This document shows, piece by piece, positions 41,057-50,218 of a stretch of 64,000 bases of DNA (its first letter is position 1; the number at the start of each line of letters is the position of its first letter). Position numbers and translations under genes: made by a program. This DNA comes from UBA11051 sp964390495 (GTDB lineage: Bacteria; Armatimonadota; Zipacnadia; Zipacnadales; UBA11051), in contig CAYMIN010000019.1 of the NCBI GenBank assembly GCA_964390495.1, positions 1 through 64,000 on the forward strand, read 5' to 3'. Under the pieces are notes generated by a model, which saw only the letters and a program-made list of their open reading frames with translations, was not told the DNA's origin and made no database searches.

Positions 41057-41070
41057 AACATAGTAATCAA
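41042..41070 (-). promoter_or_regulatory. promoter toward the CsgG-family gene
   Basis: On the minus strand, TTGATT (41065-41070), 17 bases, TATAGT (41042-41047). It shares the palindrome with the plus-strand promoter, so binding of polymerase at one should exclude the other. Confidence 0.5.
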
Positions 41071-41212
41071 GAGGTATTAGAGCAACACAAGCCAATCGCC
41101 GGCAGGTGGCAAGTGCCCCGACGGATAAAACCTGGTACGGGGATAACGGACAAGTGCGATATGCTGACCGCTGGCCGGTGCAGGGACCGTACCGCGTTTG
41201 GGAGGTATCAGG

Positions 41213-44023
41213 ATGAGAGCGCAACTGGGTCTGTTGCTGATGGTAGTAAGTCTGTTGGGGTCCGGCGGACCGGTAGCCGCAGAGGAGCTGGTGCTTGACG
41301 ATTTTGAGTACGCCGATGAGACGGCCGCTCGCCAGGCATGGCGGCCCGATGAAAACTCGCCACCGGTGCTGCTAGAGCCGCACGGTGAGGGCCAAGCCTT
41401 GAAGATGCTCGGCAACTTCGCCACGAACGACCGCCGCGTGGTCTATGACCGGACCGTGAACCTGGACCTAAGCCGCTGGAGCCGATTCAGTATCGAGATC
41501 CAGATGCCGAAGCCGACGGCGTTTGCACATTTCACCGTCTATTTCCGCAGTACGGGCGGCTGGTACGGCTGCGGCTTTGCAGTGAGCGGCAACAGGTGGG
41601 AAACGATCAACTTCTCGCGTGCTGAGTTCCGGGTCGAGGGCCAACCGGCCGGCTGGCATGATATCACCGGTGTGCGGCTGTCGGCGTGGGCCGGCGCACC
41701 GGTGGATGCCTTCTGCATGGTGGATAATCTGCAGGCGTATAAGGATGCCATCGTGCTGCTGACCGACCCGCAGGCAGGCGGAGCCGGCGGCGAGGGCCGC
41801 GCCGCCCGGCAGTACGCTACCACCGTAGCCACCATGCTGCGCGAGTATGGCGTGCATACGGGAGCGATGAGTGAGGCGGAACTGCTGGCCGGAGAGCTTC
41901 CCGATAGCCTGCTGATAATTCTAGCGTACAACCCTCACCTGAGCCCCCAGGCCTGCCAGCGCCTCATGGAGTACATCCAAGCGGGCGGCAAGCTGATTGT
42001 GTTCTATGCCCTGCGCGGAAATCTGGGAGAGGCGCTGGGCCTCAAGTACCAGGCGCATGTGCAGCGCCGGTACGACGGGCAGTTCGCCACCATCAAGCTC
42101 GACACCTCGGCCGCCGAGGGCCTGCCCGCCCAAGCGGCCCAGAACTCGTGGAATATAGCGGCGGTCGAGCCGGTGGGGCGCGGCGCCAAAGTCATCGGGC
42201 AGTGGTACGATAGCGAGGGCCAGGACACCGGCTACCCGGCGCTGGTGATGTCGGATAGCGGCGCGTTTATGTCGCATGTGCTACTGGCCGACGATCCGAC
42301 GGCCAAGGGGCAGATGCTGCTGGCGCTGGTCGGGCATTTTGCGCCGGAAGCGTGGGAAACGGCCGGCAACGCGGCAGCAATGATGCCGGCCCAGGTGGGT
42401 CATCTAGCCGGTGATACGGCCCTGGAGGTCCTCACCCGACACTACGCACAAGCCACCGCGAGCGCAGAGGGGCGCAAGGTACTGGCAGAGGCTAAGAAGC
42501 TAATCGAGCAAGCAACGGCGGCGATAGCGGCGGGTGAGTATGTGAAGGCGGTAAGGCTGGCCGGAGAGCGCGACCGCAAGCTGCAGCAAGCTTACATGCT
42601 TACGCACAAATCCCGAGCGGGAGAGTTCCGAGCCTGTTGGGAGCACTCCGGCACCGGCGCTTACCCCGAGGGCTGGGACAAGTCCATGCGCGTGCTGGCC
42701 GAGTGTGGCTTCAATGCCGTGATGCCCAACAGCTTCTGGGGCGGCAGCGCGCTGTACAAAAGCGAGCTGCTGCCGGTGTCGCCGCTGGTAGCCGAGAAGG
42801 GCGACCAGATTCAGGCAGCAGTGGAGGCGGGCAAACAGTACGGCATCGAGGTGCACCCGTGGAAGGTCAATTTCAATACCCGCCGGGGCACGCCTAAGAG
42901 CTTCCTGGATAGGATGCGCGCCGAGGGCCGTCTGCAAGTCAGCATCAGCGGTGAAGCGGGCGACTGGCTGTGTCCGTCCCATCCAGCCAACCAGGAGCTG
43001 GAAATCGGCAGTATGGTCGAGGTCGCAACCAAGTACGAGGTCGCCGGCGTGCACTTCGACTATATCCGCTACCCCGACTCGGCCCACTGCTATTGCGAGG
43101 GCTGCCGCAGACGATTTCAGGAAACTACGGGGATAACGGTGGCGAACTGGCCCCAGGACTTGCGCAAGCCCGAAATCGAGGCGGCCTGGCTGGCGTGGCG
43201 GGCGGAGCAGATTACTCACATAGTCCGGGAAACCTCGCGGCGGGTGCACGCCGTGCGGCCTGAATGTAAGGTATCGGCGGCAGTTTTCAACTCCTATCCC
43301 GGCTGCTACCACAGCGTCGGCCAGGACTGGGTGAGATGGGCGAAGGAAGGCTATGTGGACTTCCTCTGCCCCATGGATTACACCAACTCCGACTACTCTT
43401 TCGCCGCTAAGGTGGTCAGGCAACTGGGGCAGGTGGAGGGTGCGGTGCCGGTTTATCCGGGCATCGGCGCCTCCTCATCGAGCTCGACGCTGACGCCGGA
43501 TCGAGTGGCCGGGCAGATCGCCATCAGCCGCAACCTCGGAACCGGCGGGTTCATCGTATTTAACTACACCGCCAGCCTGGGCAACGAGATCTTGCCCGAA
43601 CTGGCCAAGGGCATCACCAGCGCGCAGACCTACGTGCCACATCACGGACCGCGCTTTGATTTCCGGCTAACCGGACCGCGGCATGAGCAGTTGCGGGCGG
43701 TGAAGCTAGAGCCGGGCCAGGAAATGACCTGTACCATCGGCCTGGCCGACCAGCAGCCCGGTCCCGAGATCACGGAGTTTGCGGGCGAAGTTGTGCTGGA
43801 GAATCCGCAGGGCAAGGTACTCCAGGAGCTGGGGCGCATAGGATCAGCACAGCCACAGTTGCGGGTGCAATTCAAGATCGCCCAAGCAGGGATATATGTG
43901 GTCGCACTCAGAGGCAAGGCCGTCGTGACGGGCCTGGGAGCCAAAGATTTCACAGCCTGCAGTATGCCGCTAGTGTGCGGGGACATGGAGCCGAGCTTCG
44001 GAATGCTGCTGGGGGCCGAGTGA
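41213..44023 (+). CDS. GHL10-type glycosyl-hydrolase-like secreted protein
   Basis: A 936-residue exported protein; the ATG at 41213 has GGGAGG eight bases upstream and starts a signal peptide (RAQLGLLLMVVSLLG). Residues 28-185 are a CBM-like beta-sandwich (LVLDDFEYADETAARQAW). Residues 190-400 look like a ThuA/glutamine-amidotransferase-like beta-alpha region, with LLIILAYNPHLSP and LIVFYALRG. After a helical linker, residues about 475-805 form a GHL10 (DUF187) barrel: EFRACWEHSGTGAYPEGWDKSMRVLAECGFNAVMPN, GIEVHPWKVNF, VAGVHFDYIRYPD, CYCEGCRRRFQ and VDFLCPMDYTNSDYSF. A C-terminal beta domain follows. GHL10 enzymes are predicted retaining glycosidases, with Asp in HFDYIRYP as candidate catalytic residue. 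Role in exopolysaccharide or plant-glycan processing is inferred. Confidence 0.82.
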   Translation: MRAQLGLLLMVVSLLGSGGPVAAEELVLDDFEYADETAARQAWRPDENSPPVLLEPHGEGQALKMLGNFATNDRRVVYDRTVNLDLSRWSRFSIEIQMPKPTAFAHFTVYFRSTGGWYGCGFAVSGNRWETINFSRAEFRVEGQPAGWHDITGVRLSAWAGAPVDAFCMVDNLQAYKDAIVLLTDPQAGGAGGEGRAARQYATTVATMLREYGVHTGAMSEAELLAGELPDSLLIILAYNPHLSPQACQRLMEYIQAGGKLIVFYALRGNLGEALGLKYQAHVQRRYDGQFATIKLDTSAAEGLPAQAAQNSWNIAAVEPVGRGAKVIGQWYDSEGQDTGYPALVMSDSGAFMSHVLLADDPTAKGQMLLALVGHFAPEAWETAGNAAAMMPAQVGHLAGDTALEVLTRHYAQATASAEGRKVLAEAKKLIEQATAAIAAGEYVKAVRLAGERDRKLQQAYMLTHKSRAGEFRACWEHSGTGAYPEGWDKSMRVLAECGFNAVMPNSFWGGSALYKSELLPVSPLVAEKGDQIQAAVEAGKQYGIEVHPWKVNFNTRRGTPKSFLDRMRAEGRLQVSISGEAGDWLCPSHPANQELEIGSMVEVATKYEVAGVHFDYIRYPDSAHCYCEGCRRRFQETTGITVANWPQDLRKPEIEAAWLAWRAEQITHIVRETSRRVHAVRPECKVSAAVFNSYPGCYHSVGQDWVRWAKEGYVDFLCPMDYTNSDYSFAAKVVRQLGQVEGAVPVYPGIGASSSSSTLTPDRVAGQIAISRNLGTGGFIVFNYTASLGNEILPELAKGITSAQTYVPHHGPRFDFRLTGPRHEQLRAVKLEPGQEMTCTIGLADQQPGPEITEFAGEVVLENPQGKVLQELGRIGSAQPQLRVQFKIAQAGIYVVALRGKAVVTGLGAKDFTACSMPLVCGDMEPSFGMLLGAE

Positions 44024-44326
44024 CACCCGGTTGAGCAACGGGCCGGCTAGGCAGTCGGTTCCCGACTAGGCTTCGTGCCTGCGGGGGGGGGCTTCGGCAA
44101 CCCGGGCTGTGCCTGCCGTGCTGCGCGGCAAATTGCGCTTCTCGTAGGAAAACTGCGACCCGGCGGCGAATTGTGGAACAGATGCGTCAACTAAAGCCGT
44201 ATCTTTTTCCCAATACCGCTTAGCGCAAAGGCCATCAGCGCCCAGAGCTTGAGCTGTCGCCAAAACAAATGCCGGAAATGACCTATTACTGACTTGAGTA
44301 ACTACATGCGATGATGCTTTCCTGGA

Positions 44327-44348
44327 GGGCAGGCATCCCTGCCTGCCC
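44327..44348. repeat. dispersed repeat family E, copy 2
   Basis: A perfect palindrome GGGCAGGCA-tccc-TGCCTGCCC. Confidence 0.6.
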
Positions 44349-44405
44349 AGGCCGAATAGGTGTTTTCGCGGAGTTGCGCAAGTTAGGACCAGGTAACAGA
44401 CACAT

Positions 44406-44433
44406 CCGGCCTCGGCGATAGAAGCGAGGCCGG
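44406..44433 (+). promoter_or_regulatory. hairpin in the 5' leader of the histidine kinase
   Basis: CCGGCCTCG and CGAGGCCGG form a perfect 9-bp stem with a 10-base loop, ending 13 bases before the GGAGGTG ribosome-binding site. It could modulate translation or be the end of an upstream transcript; there is no T tract. Confidence 0.4.
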
Positions 44434-44457
44434 CCAGGGGACCATGGAGGTGATAGT

Positions 44458-46758
44458 GTGGAATCTGATTATCAGGCGAGTTTTCTGCAGACGCTGCTGC
44501 ACAACATGCCCGATCCCATCTATTTCAAGGACCGCAATCATCGGTTTGTGGCCGTGTCAATGGCCAAGGCGAAGCACTGGGATACTACGCCGGAGGACTT
44601 TATCGGCAAGACCGATCTCGATTTCTTTGATGTGACCACGGCCGAGCAGACCCACAGCGATGAGCGGCAGGTGATGGCGAGCGGCCAGCCGCTAGTGGGC
44701 AAGGAGGAGCTAATCAGCTATCCTGACGGCTCGCAGCGGTGGTATTCGGTGACCAAAGCGCCCTACTACGATGACGCAGGGGAGATAATCGGGACAGTCG
44801 GGATTTCGCGCGACATCACCGACCGTAAGCAAGCGGAGGAGGCGCTGCGGGAAGAGCGCGACCGGGCTCAGAACTATCTCGACATTGCCGGCACCATGCT
44901 GGCAGTTCTTGATGCCGACGAAAAAGTGAGCATGATAAACAAGAAGGGCTGCGAGATTCTGGGATATAGCGAAGAGGAGATTCTGGGCCATAACTGGTTC
45001 GATGCTTTTGTTCCCGAAAGCCATCGCGAGCAAGTCCGAGCGGTCTTCCGGCAGTTGCTGGCGGGAGAGATGGAGCCGGCGGAATACTATGAGAACCCTC
45101 TGTTGAACAAACAGGGCGAGGCGAGGAGCATCGCGTTCCACAATACCGTGCTTGCGGATGAGGCGGGCACTATTTGTGCCGTGCTGTTTTCCGCCGAGGA
45201 CATCACCGAGCGCAAGCAGGCGGAGGAGGCGCTGCGAGCAAGCGAAGAACGCTACCACATGATCGCGGACCGGGTGTCAGACATCATCTGGATCATGGAT
45301 ATGAATCTGCACTATACCTATCTGAGTCCCTCGGCCACCGAAGGGCGAGGCTACAGCGCCGAAGAGCTCATGGCTCAGAGCATCGAGGAGGCCCTGACAC
45401 CGGCGAGTCTGAAGGTGGCCATGGCCGCTTTCGAGGAAGAGCTGGCGCTGGAAAGAATGGAAGACAAAGACCTTAGCCGGTCGCGGACCATGGAATTGGA
45501 GTTTACCTGCAAGGACGGCTCGACGCGGTGGGGAGAGGTGACCACGACGTTCCTGCATGATGCCGAGGGCCGCCCCACCGGTATCCTGGGCGTCACCCGC
45601 GATATCACGGACCGGAAGCAGACTGAGGAACAGCTTCGACAGTCGCAAAAGATGGAGGCGGTTGGGACATTGGCGGCCGGCATCGCGCATGACTTCAACA
45701 ACATCCTGCAGGCCATGATCGGTCAAGCGGAACTGCTGCTGATGACCGGGGACTTCGATGCCCAGACCACCAGCGCCTTGCAGCAGATGATGAGTACGGG
45801 CTGGCGGGCGGCCAGTCTGGTCAAGCGGCTCCTGGTGTTCAGCCGCCAGGTCGAGCCGCGCAAACAGAGCATCCACTTGCGGCAATCGCTGGAGGATGTC
45901 CAGCTCATTCTGGAGCGAACGACCTCGAAGCTGATTCGCATCCAGACAGATGTGCAAGATGAGCTGTGGCATGTTGAAGCGGACCCGCAACAGATGGAAC
46001 AGGTGCTGCTGAATATGGGCATTAACGCCGCTGAGGCCATGCCCGGCGGCGGGATCTTGAGGATGGCGGCGGAGAATCTGATTTGGGGAAACCAAGACGA
46101 CGAGTTGGCGGCTGGGCGCTACGTCGTGGTGAGCGTGTCTGATACGGGCATGGGGATTGATGAAGAGCACCTCGAGCGCATCTATGAGCCATTCTATACG
46201 ACCAAGGAGCGCGCCAACCACAGCGGGCTGGGTCTGTCAATCGTTCACGGGATCGTGGAAGCACATGGCGGTGCCATCCGGCTCTCCAGCGAACCTGGAG
46301 TGGGAACTGCCTTCAAAGTCTATCTGCCTGCAAGTGTTCCGGCAGCGGAGGATGAGGAAGCCGAGTCGGATTCCGCCGCCAGCCTTGGGCCACTGACCGT
46401 GCTGGTAGTGGACGATGAGCCAGGGGTAGCGGGATTGCTGTGCGAGATTCTGGAGAGCTTCGGACATCAGACGCTTAGGGCCCCGGATGGGGAGGCGGGC
46501 CTAGAGCTGTTCCGCGCGCACCACCAGGAAATTGACGTAGTGCTGCTGGACCTGATAATGCCGAAGCCGGAAGGTGAGCACTGCCTGGAGGAAATGCTGG
46601 CCATTGATCCGGAGGCGGCGGTGGTGCTGACCACCGGCCGCCTTGTTGATGACGCCACCCGCCGGCGGCTCGAACCCAAAATCAAGGACTTCCTGGCCAA
46701 GCCATTTGAGCTCAGCGATGTGCTTCGCGCCATCAGCAAGGCAACGCAAAAAGACTAG
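44458..46758 (+). CDS. hybrid sensor histidine kinase with three PAS domains and receiver
   Basis: A 766-residue soluble hybrid kinase starting at GTG with GGAGGTG upstream. PAS 1 (10-130) begins LLHNMPDPIYFKDRNHRFVAV and ends GTVGISRDITDRKQAE; PAS 2 (about 135-260) and PAS 3 (about 265-390) have the same PAC endings (DITERKQAE, VTRDITDRKQ). The phosphoacceptor H411 lies in LAAGIAHDFNNILQA, followed by the HATPase domain with N-box QVLLNMGINAAEAM, G1 VSDTGMGID, F-box IYEPFYTTK and G2 GLGLSIV. The C-terminal receiver (about 640-766) has VDDEP and phosphoacceptor D698 in VLLDLIMP. No transmembrane helix is seen, so sensing is cytosolic, possibly of redox, ligand or light. No separate response regulator is adjacent, making it an orphan. 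Confidence 0.93.
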   Translation: MESDYQASFLQTLLHNMPDPIYFKDRNHRFVAVSMAKAKHWDTTPEDFIGKTDLDFFDVTTAEQTHSDERQVMASGQPLVGKEELISYPDGSQRWYSVTKAPYYDDAGEIIGTVGISRDITDRKQAEEALREERDRAQNYLDIAGTMLAVLDADEKVSMINKKGCEILGYSEEEILGHNWFDAFVPESHREQVRAVFRQLLAGEMEPAEYYENPLLNKQGEARSIAFHNTVLADEAGTICAVLFSAEDITERKQAEEALRASEERYHMIADRVSDIIWIMDMNLHYTYLSPSATEGRGYSAEELMAQSIEEALTPASLKVAMAAFEEELALERMEDKDLSRSRTMELEFTCKDGSTRWGEVTTTFLHDAEGRPTGILGVTRDITDRKQTEEQLRQSQKMEAVGTLAAGIAHDFNNILQAMIGQAELLLMTGDFDAQTTSALQQMMSTGWRAASLVKRLLVFSRQVEPRKQSIHLRQSLEDVQLILERTTSKLIRIQTDVQDELWHVEADPQQMEQVLLNMGINAAEAMPGGGILRMAAENLIWGNQDDELAAGRYVVVSVSDTGMGIDEEHLERIYEPFYTTKERANHSGLGLSIVHGIVEAHGGAIRLSSEPGVGTAFKVYLPASVPAAEDEEAESDSAASLGPLTVLVVDDEPGVAGLLCEILESFGHQTLRAPDGEAGLELFRAHHQEIDVVLLDLIMPKPEGEHCLEEMLAIDPEAAVVLTTGRLVDDATRRRLEPKIKDFLAKPFELSDVLRAISKATQKD

Positions 46759-46815
46759 AAGCCGTCTGAAAACCTAGTTTTTCAGGATTCTTGGGCTGGT
46801 AAGGCGCTGTTTGTG

Positions 46816-46848
46816 GCCCTCAGGGGACAGTCCCCCATTTCGGGGTTT
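46816..46848. repeat. dispersed repeat family C, copy 1
   Basis: ggccctcaggggacagtccccc followed by atttcgggg; shares ggggacagtccc with the copy at 57292-57322. Confidence 0.5.
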
Positions 46849-46931
46849 TGAAACAGCCTCTAGAAGCTGCTGCAGGCAGCGCATGCCTAGGAGCGGTACG
46901 CCGACTGTGATACCCAGCGCTCACGCCGTTG

Positions 46932-46961
46932 TTGCAATCCTCCCCTTGCCTTTGCTATACT
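46932..46961 (+). promoter_or_regulatory. putative dapB operon promoter
   Basis: TTGCAA, 18 bases, TATACT; transcription would start near 46968, 53 bases before the dapB ATG. Confidence 0.5.
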
Positions 46962-47020
46962 AACGCCTCCTGCGGAAACGCGTTACCCAAATCAGCCAAG
47001 CGGAAGCCGGGTGGAGCTCT

Positions 47021-47833
47021 ATGTCTGCTATCACGATACTGGTAAGCGGGGCCTGTGGCAGCATGGGCGGCTATGTGTGCCGCGCAGTGGACGCTGCCGA
47101 GGATATGACCATCGTGGCCGCCGTAGATCCGGCGGGTATCGGCCACAAGCTCGGCGAGTATATCCCCGACCTCTCCGAGGAAACCAGAGAGCTTCAGGTC
47201 AGCGGGCACCTGGCCGCCACCCTCCAGGAAACCAAGCCGGCGGTGATGATTGACTTCACCACACCGGCAGTGGTGATGAGTAATATCGAGGCCGCGCTCA
47301 GTGCCGGCACCGCGTGCGTGGTCGGCACTACCGGCTTTAGCGAAATCGAGCTTAAGACCGTCCAGCGTATGTGTGAAACCAAAGGCCCGGCGTGTGTCAT
47401 CGCGCCCAACTTCAGCATCGGGGCGAATCTGATGATGAAGTTCGCCGCCGAGGCCGTAGCCTCGTTTGACTATGCCGAAATCATCGAGCGCCACCACGAG
47501 CGGAAGAAAGACGCGCCCTCCGGAACTGCAGTCAAGACCGCCCAGATGATGGCCGAGGCCCGCGAGGGTGCGCTGGCGGTGGTGCCAACGGAGCGCCATA
47601 ATGTCGAGGGCAGCCGCGGCGGGGTGCTGGGCAACATACCGATCCACGCCGTGCGCATGCCCGGATACGTGGCTAACCAGGAGGTCCTGTTCGGCGGCCC
47701 GGGCGAAATACTGAAGATATCGCATGAGACGACCAGCCGCGAGTGTTTCATGCCGGGGGTAATGCTGGCGGTGCGGGCGGTCCAGGGCCTTTCCGGCCTC
47801 ACCTACGGCCTCGACAAGCTGCTAGAGAACTAG
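47021..47833 (+). CDS. dapB: 4-hydroxy-tetrahydrodipicolinate reductase
   Basis: A 270-residue NAD(P)H-dependent reductase of the lysine/diaminopimelate pathway. SGACGSMGGYVCRAV is the dinucleotide-binding glycine-rich loop. VMIDFTTPAVV and CVVGTTGFSE follow, and the catalytic and substrate-binding signature EIIERHHERKKDAPSGTA identifies DapB without doubt; HAVRMPGYVANQEVLFGGPGE and the C-terminal GLDKLL complete the match. GTGGAG precedes the ATG. Cytoplasmic. It is the first gene of a cluster with asd (32 bases downstream) and dapA, which together convert aspartyl phosphate to tetrahydrodipicolinate for lysine and peptidoglycan. Confidence 0.96.
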   Translation: MSAITILVSGACGSMGGYVCRAVDAAEDMTIVAAVDPAGIGHKLGEYIPDLSEETRELQVSGHLAATLQETKPAVMIDFTTPAVVMSNIEAALSAGTACVVGTTGFSEIELKTVQRMCETKGPACVIAPNFSIGANLMMKFAAEAVASFDYAEIIERHHERKKDAPSGTAVKTAQMMAEAREGALAVVPTERHNVEGSRGGVLGNIPIHAVRMPGYVANQEVLFGGPGEILKISHETTSRECFMPGVMLAVRAVQGLSGLTYGLDKLLEN

Positions 47834-47865
47834 CTATACCAGTACCCTGTTCAGAGGTGAAGTCT

Positions 47866-48984
47866 ATGGCGGCAATCAGAGCCGGACTGGTCGGTGTCGG
47901 CCCGGTCGGTGACAGGATCTATACGTGTGTGCGAGAGCGCAACTTCGACCTCGCCGAGCCGCTCAGGGTGATGGCGACCCGCGAGCGCGATGAGGTCCTC
48001 GGCGGCGACCAGGTGCTGGTCAAAGAGATCGCGCCGGAGCTGTTTGCGGGCCTGGATGTGGTGTTTTTCGCCGGGCGCGAGGGGGCCAAGGGTGCTTCCG
48101 TGCAATGGGGCCAGGTCGCGATTGACGCCGGGGCCTATGTGATTGACAATGGCGGCGATTTCCGCCTCGACCCCGACATCCCGCTAGTCATTCCTGAGGT
48201 CAATATGGACGCCGTCAGCGCGACCACCAAATTCATTTGCAGCCCGAATTGCTCCACCATCCAGATGTGCGTTGCCCTGGCTCCGCTGTACCGGGTCGCC
48301 AAGATCAAGCGGATCGTGGCCGCGACCTATCAGGCAGCTTCCGGCTGGGGTGCACGCGGCCAGGAGGAGCTTAACTCGCAGATTGAACAGCTTGCCCGGG
48401 GCCACGTCACCGCCTGGGACCCGACCGTGTTTACCAAGCCGCTGGCGCTCGACTGCATTCCCCACATAGACGCCTTCCTTGATAATTTCTACACCAAGGA
48501 AGAGATGAAGATGGTCTATGAGACCCGCAAGATCTTCGGCGATCCCGACCTGGCGATCACGGCTACGGCGGTGCGCGTTCCGGTCGAGATCGGTCATGCC
48601 GAGGTCATCAACATCGAGTTCGCCGGCTCAATGAACGCGGAGATGGCTCTGGAGATTCTGCGCGACCCGGCTCAGTCGCCCGGCGTAGTGGTCATTGACG
48701 GGCCGACCGACGATCCCAACTATGGCACCGTGCGGGACCAAGCCGACCCGAACAAGGAGCCCTGGGCCGGCCATCGCTATATTGACGAGCGGGGCTACCC
48801 GACGCAGGCCGATGTGCTGAAAGAGGACTACAAGGACGCGGTCTTAGTGGGCCGCGTGCGCGATGATGCCACCAGGCCCAATACCATCAACCTGTGGTGC
48901 GTATCCGACAACCTGCGCAAGGGCGCGGCCACCAACGTCGTGCAGATTGCCGAAGAGATGATCGCGCGCGGCATCATCACCTAG
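47866..48984 (+). CDS. asd: aspartate-semialdehyde dehydrogenase
   Basis: A 372-residue enzyme converting aspartyl phosphate to aspartate semialdehyde, upstream of lysine, threonine and methionine. I start it at 47866 (MAAIRAGLVGVGPVG) with AGAGGTGA upstream. The open frame to the left overlaps dapB and is not used. The nucleotide-binding glycines GVGPVG, AYVIDNGGDFRLD, the catalytic cysteine in CSPNCSTIQM, AATYQAASGWGARG and the C-terminal LWCVSDNLRKGAATN are all family marks. The second domain contains LALDCIPHIDAF and VRVPVEIGHAEVINIEF with the substrate-binding histidine. It is in operon with dapB, 32 bases apart. Confidence 0.95.
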   Translation: MAAIRAGLVGVGPVGDRIYTCVRERNFDLAEPLRVMATRERDEVLGGDQVLVKEIAPELFAGLDVVFFAGREGAKGASVQWGQVAIDAGAYVIDNGGDFRLDPDIPLVIPEVNMDAVSATTKFICSPNCSTIQMCVALAPLYRVAKIKRIVAATYQAASGWGARGQEELNSQIEQLARGHVTAWDPTVFTKPLALDCIPHIDAFLDNFYTKEEMKMVYETRKIFGDPDLAITATAVRVPVEIGHAEVINIEFAGSMNAEMALEILRDPAQSPGVVVIDGPTDDPNYGTVRDQADPNKEPWAGHRYIDERGYPTQADVLKEDYKDAVLVGRVRDDATRPNTINLWCVSDNLRKGAATNVVQIAEEMIARGIIT

Positions 48985-49303
48985 TCTCGCCTCTTATACC
49001 CAACCCGGCAGTTCCCATATCAGCGAATTGCCTTAGAGCGTAGCTGCTCTAACGTGCAGTTACCTCTTAAGCGCTGCCCGCGCCGGTGCTTTCTCCTCTC
49101 CCCCTCCCGCCCGACTACTTTTCACTGCCAGGCCTGCTTAACCCACTACTCAGAGGCGGCAATGGTGGCACACTTCCGGTCAAGAGGATTCCGCAAGTCA
49201 GATTGTGGAAAGGTCTCAGCCAGTCTATGGCGAATAGGGAAGTTACCACCGCGGACGGACAGTGCCCGCGGATAGCTACTCTGGACTTGATGGGAGGCAC
49301 AAG
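48985..49303. other. gap between asd and dapA
   Basis: About 320 bases with no gene, repeat or strong promoter recognised. dapA may be read from an internal promoter or by readthrough from asd. Confidence 0.4.
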
Positions 49304-50188
49304 ATGGCGCGTTTCGGCAATGTTCTGACCGCTATGGTGACGCCCTTCGACGAGCAGTTGGCGGTGGATTACGACCGGGCGGCCGAGTTGGCCAAACGTG
49401 TGATAGACAGCGGCTCCGACGGCCTGGTCATCACCGGCACCACCGGCGAATCGCCGACCCTGACTTCCGAAGAGAAGCTCAAGCTCTATGAAGTGACCAA
49501 ACAAGCAGTCGGTGAGGCGCCGATCATCGCCGGCACCGGCAATAACAACACCGCTGCCACCATCGAGCTGACCAAGCAGGCCTCGGCCCTGCCGATTGAT
49601 GGAATAATGTTCGTCGGGCCGTACTACAACAAGCCGTCGCAGGAGGGCTTCTACCAGCACTTCAAGGCCGCCGCCGCAGCCACCGATCTGCCCGTGATCG
49701 TCTATAACGTGCCCAGCCGCACCGGCAAGAATATCGAGGCCGCGACCGTCATCCGCCTCGCAGAAGATGTGGAGAATATCGTGGCCGTCAAGGAGGCCAG
49801 CGGCGACCTGCGGCAGATCGCCGAGATCGCCGCTAAAGCGCCGGAGGGCTTCGACGTGTACTCGGGCGACGACTCGATGACCCTGCCGCTGCTGGCCGTC
49901 GGGGGCGTCGGCATCATCAGCGTGGCCGCCAACGTCCACGGTGTCCACATCGCCGAGATGGTGGCCGCCTATCAAGCCGGGAATGTAGGCCGAGCCGCCC
50001 AGTTGCATCACCTGCTGCTGCCGCTGTTCGATGCCTGTTTCCTGCCCTCCGGCAACCCGGCTTGCGTGAAGCGGGCACTGGAGGTCTGCGGCTTCCCGGT
50101 GGGTGGCACGCGGCTGCCGGTGGTGCCGGCCTCGGAGGCGGACACCCAAGTCATCCGCGCTGCGTGTGAGGTCCTGGGCTTGACTTGA
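49304..50188 (+). CDS. dapA: 4-hydroxy-tetrahydrodipicolinate synthase
   Basis: A 294-residue Schiff-base TIM-barrel aldolase condensing pyruvate with aspartate semialdehyde. The ATG at 49304 has GGGAGG six bases upstream. NVLTAMVTPFDEQLAVDY at the N-terminus, VITGTTGESPTLTSEEK, FVGPYYNKPSQEGFYQHF, VIVYNVPSRTGKNI with the catalytic tyrosine, and IVAVKEASGDL with the pyruvate-binding lysine are all in place. VYSGDDSMTLPLLAVGGVGIISV and GLT near the end agree with DapA length. It belongs with dapB and asd in function; the UDG gene begins 30 bases later on the same strand. Confidence 0.96.
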   Translation: MARFGNVLTAMVTPFDEQLAVDYDRAAELAKRVIDSGSDGLVITGTTGESPTLTSEEKLKLYEVTKQAVGEAPIIAGTGNNNTAATIELTKQASALPIDGIMFVGPYYNKPSQEGFYQHFKAAAAATDLPVIVYNVPSRTGKNIEAATVIRLAEDVENIVAVKEASGDLRQIAEIAAKAPEGFDVYSGDDSMTLPLLAVGGVGIISVAANVHGVHIAEMVAAYQAGNVGRAAQLHHLLLPLFDACFLPSGNPACVKRALEVCGFPVGGTRLPVVPASEADTQVIRAACEVLGLT

Positions 50189-50218
50189 TGACCTTCACAC
50201 CAACACTGGCAGGCAGTG

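Larger units (their letters stand above)
40881..41212. other. divergent intergenic region with repeat and promoters
   Basis: 332 bases separating the divergent CsgG-family and GHL10 genes. It carries a family A repeat and a compact pair of overlapping promoters. No gene seen. Confidence 0.6.
44024..44457. other. intergenic region with hairpins
   Basis: 434 bases after the glycosidase. It has a poly-G run near 44083-44091, a family E palindrome and a hairpin just before the kinase start. No gene is recognisable. Confidence 0.5.
46759..47020. other. intergenic region with repeat C and dapB promoter
   Basis: 262 bases containing an AT-rich palindrome (CTGAAAA...TTTTCAG, near 46767-46787), which may end the kinase transcript, plus family C repeat and the dapB promoter. 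Confidence 0.5.
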
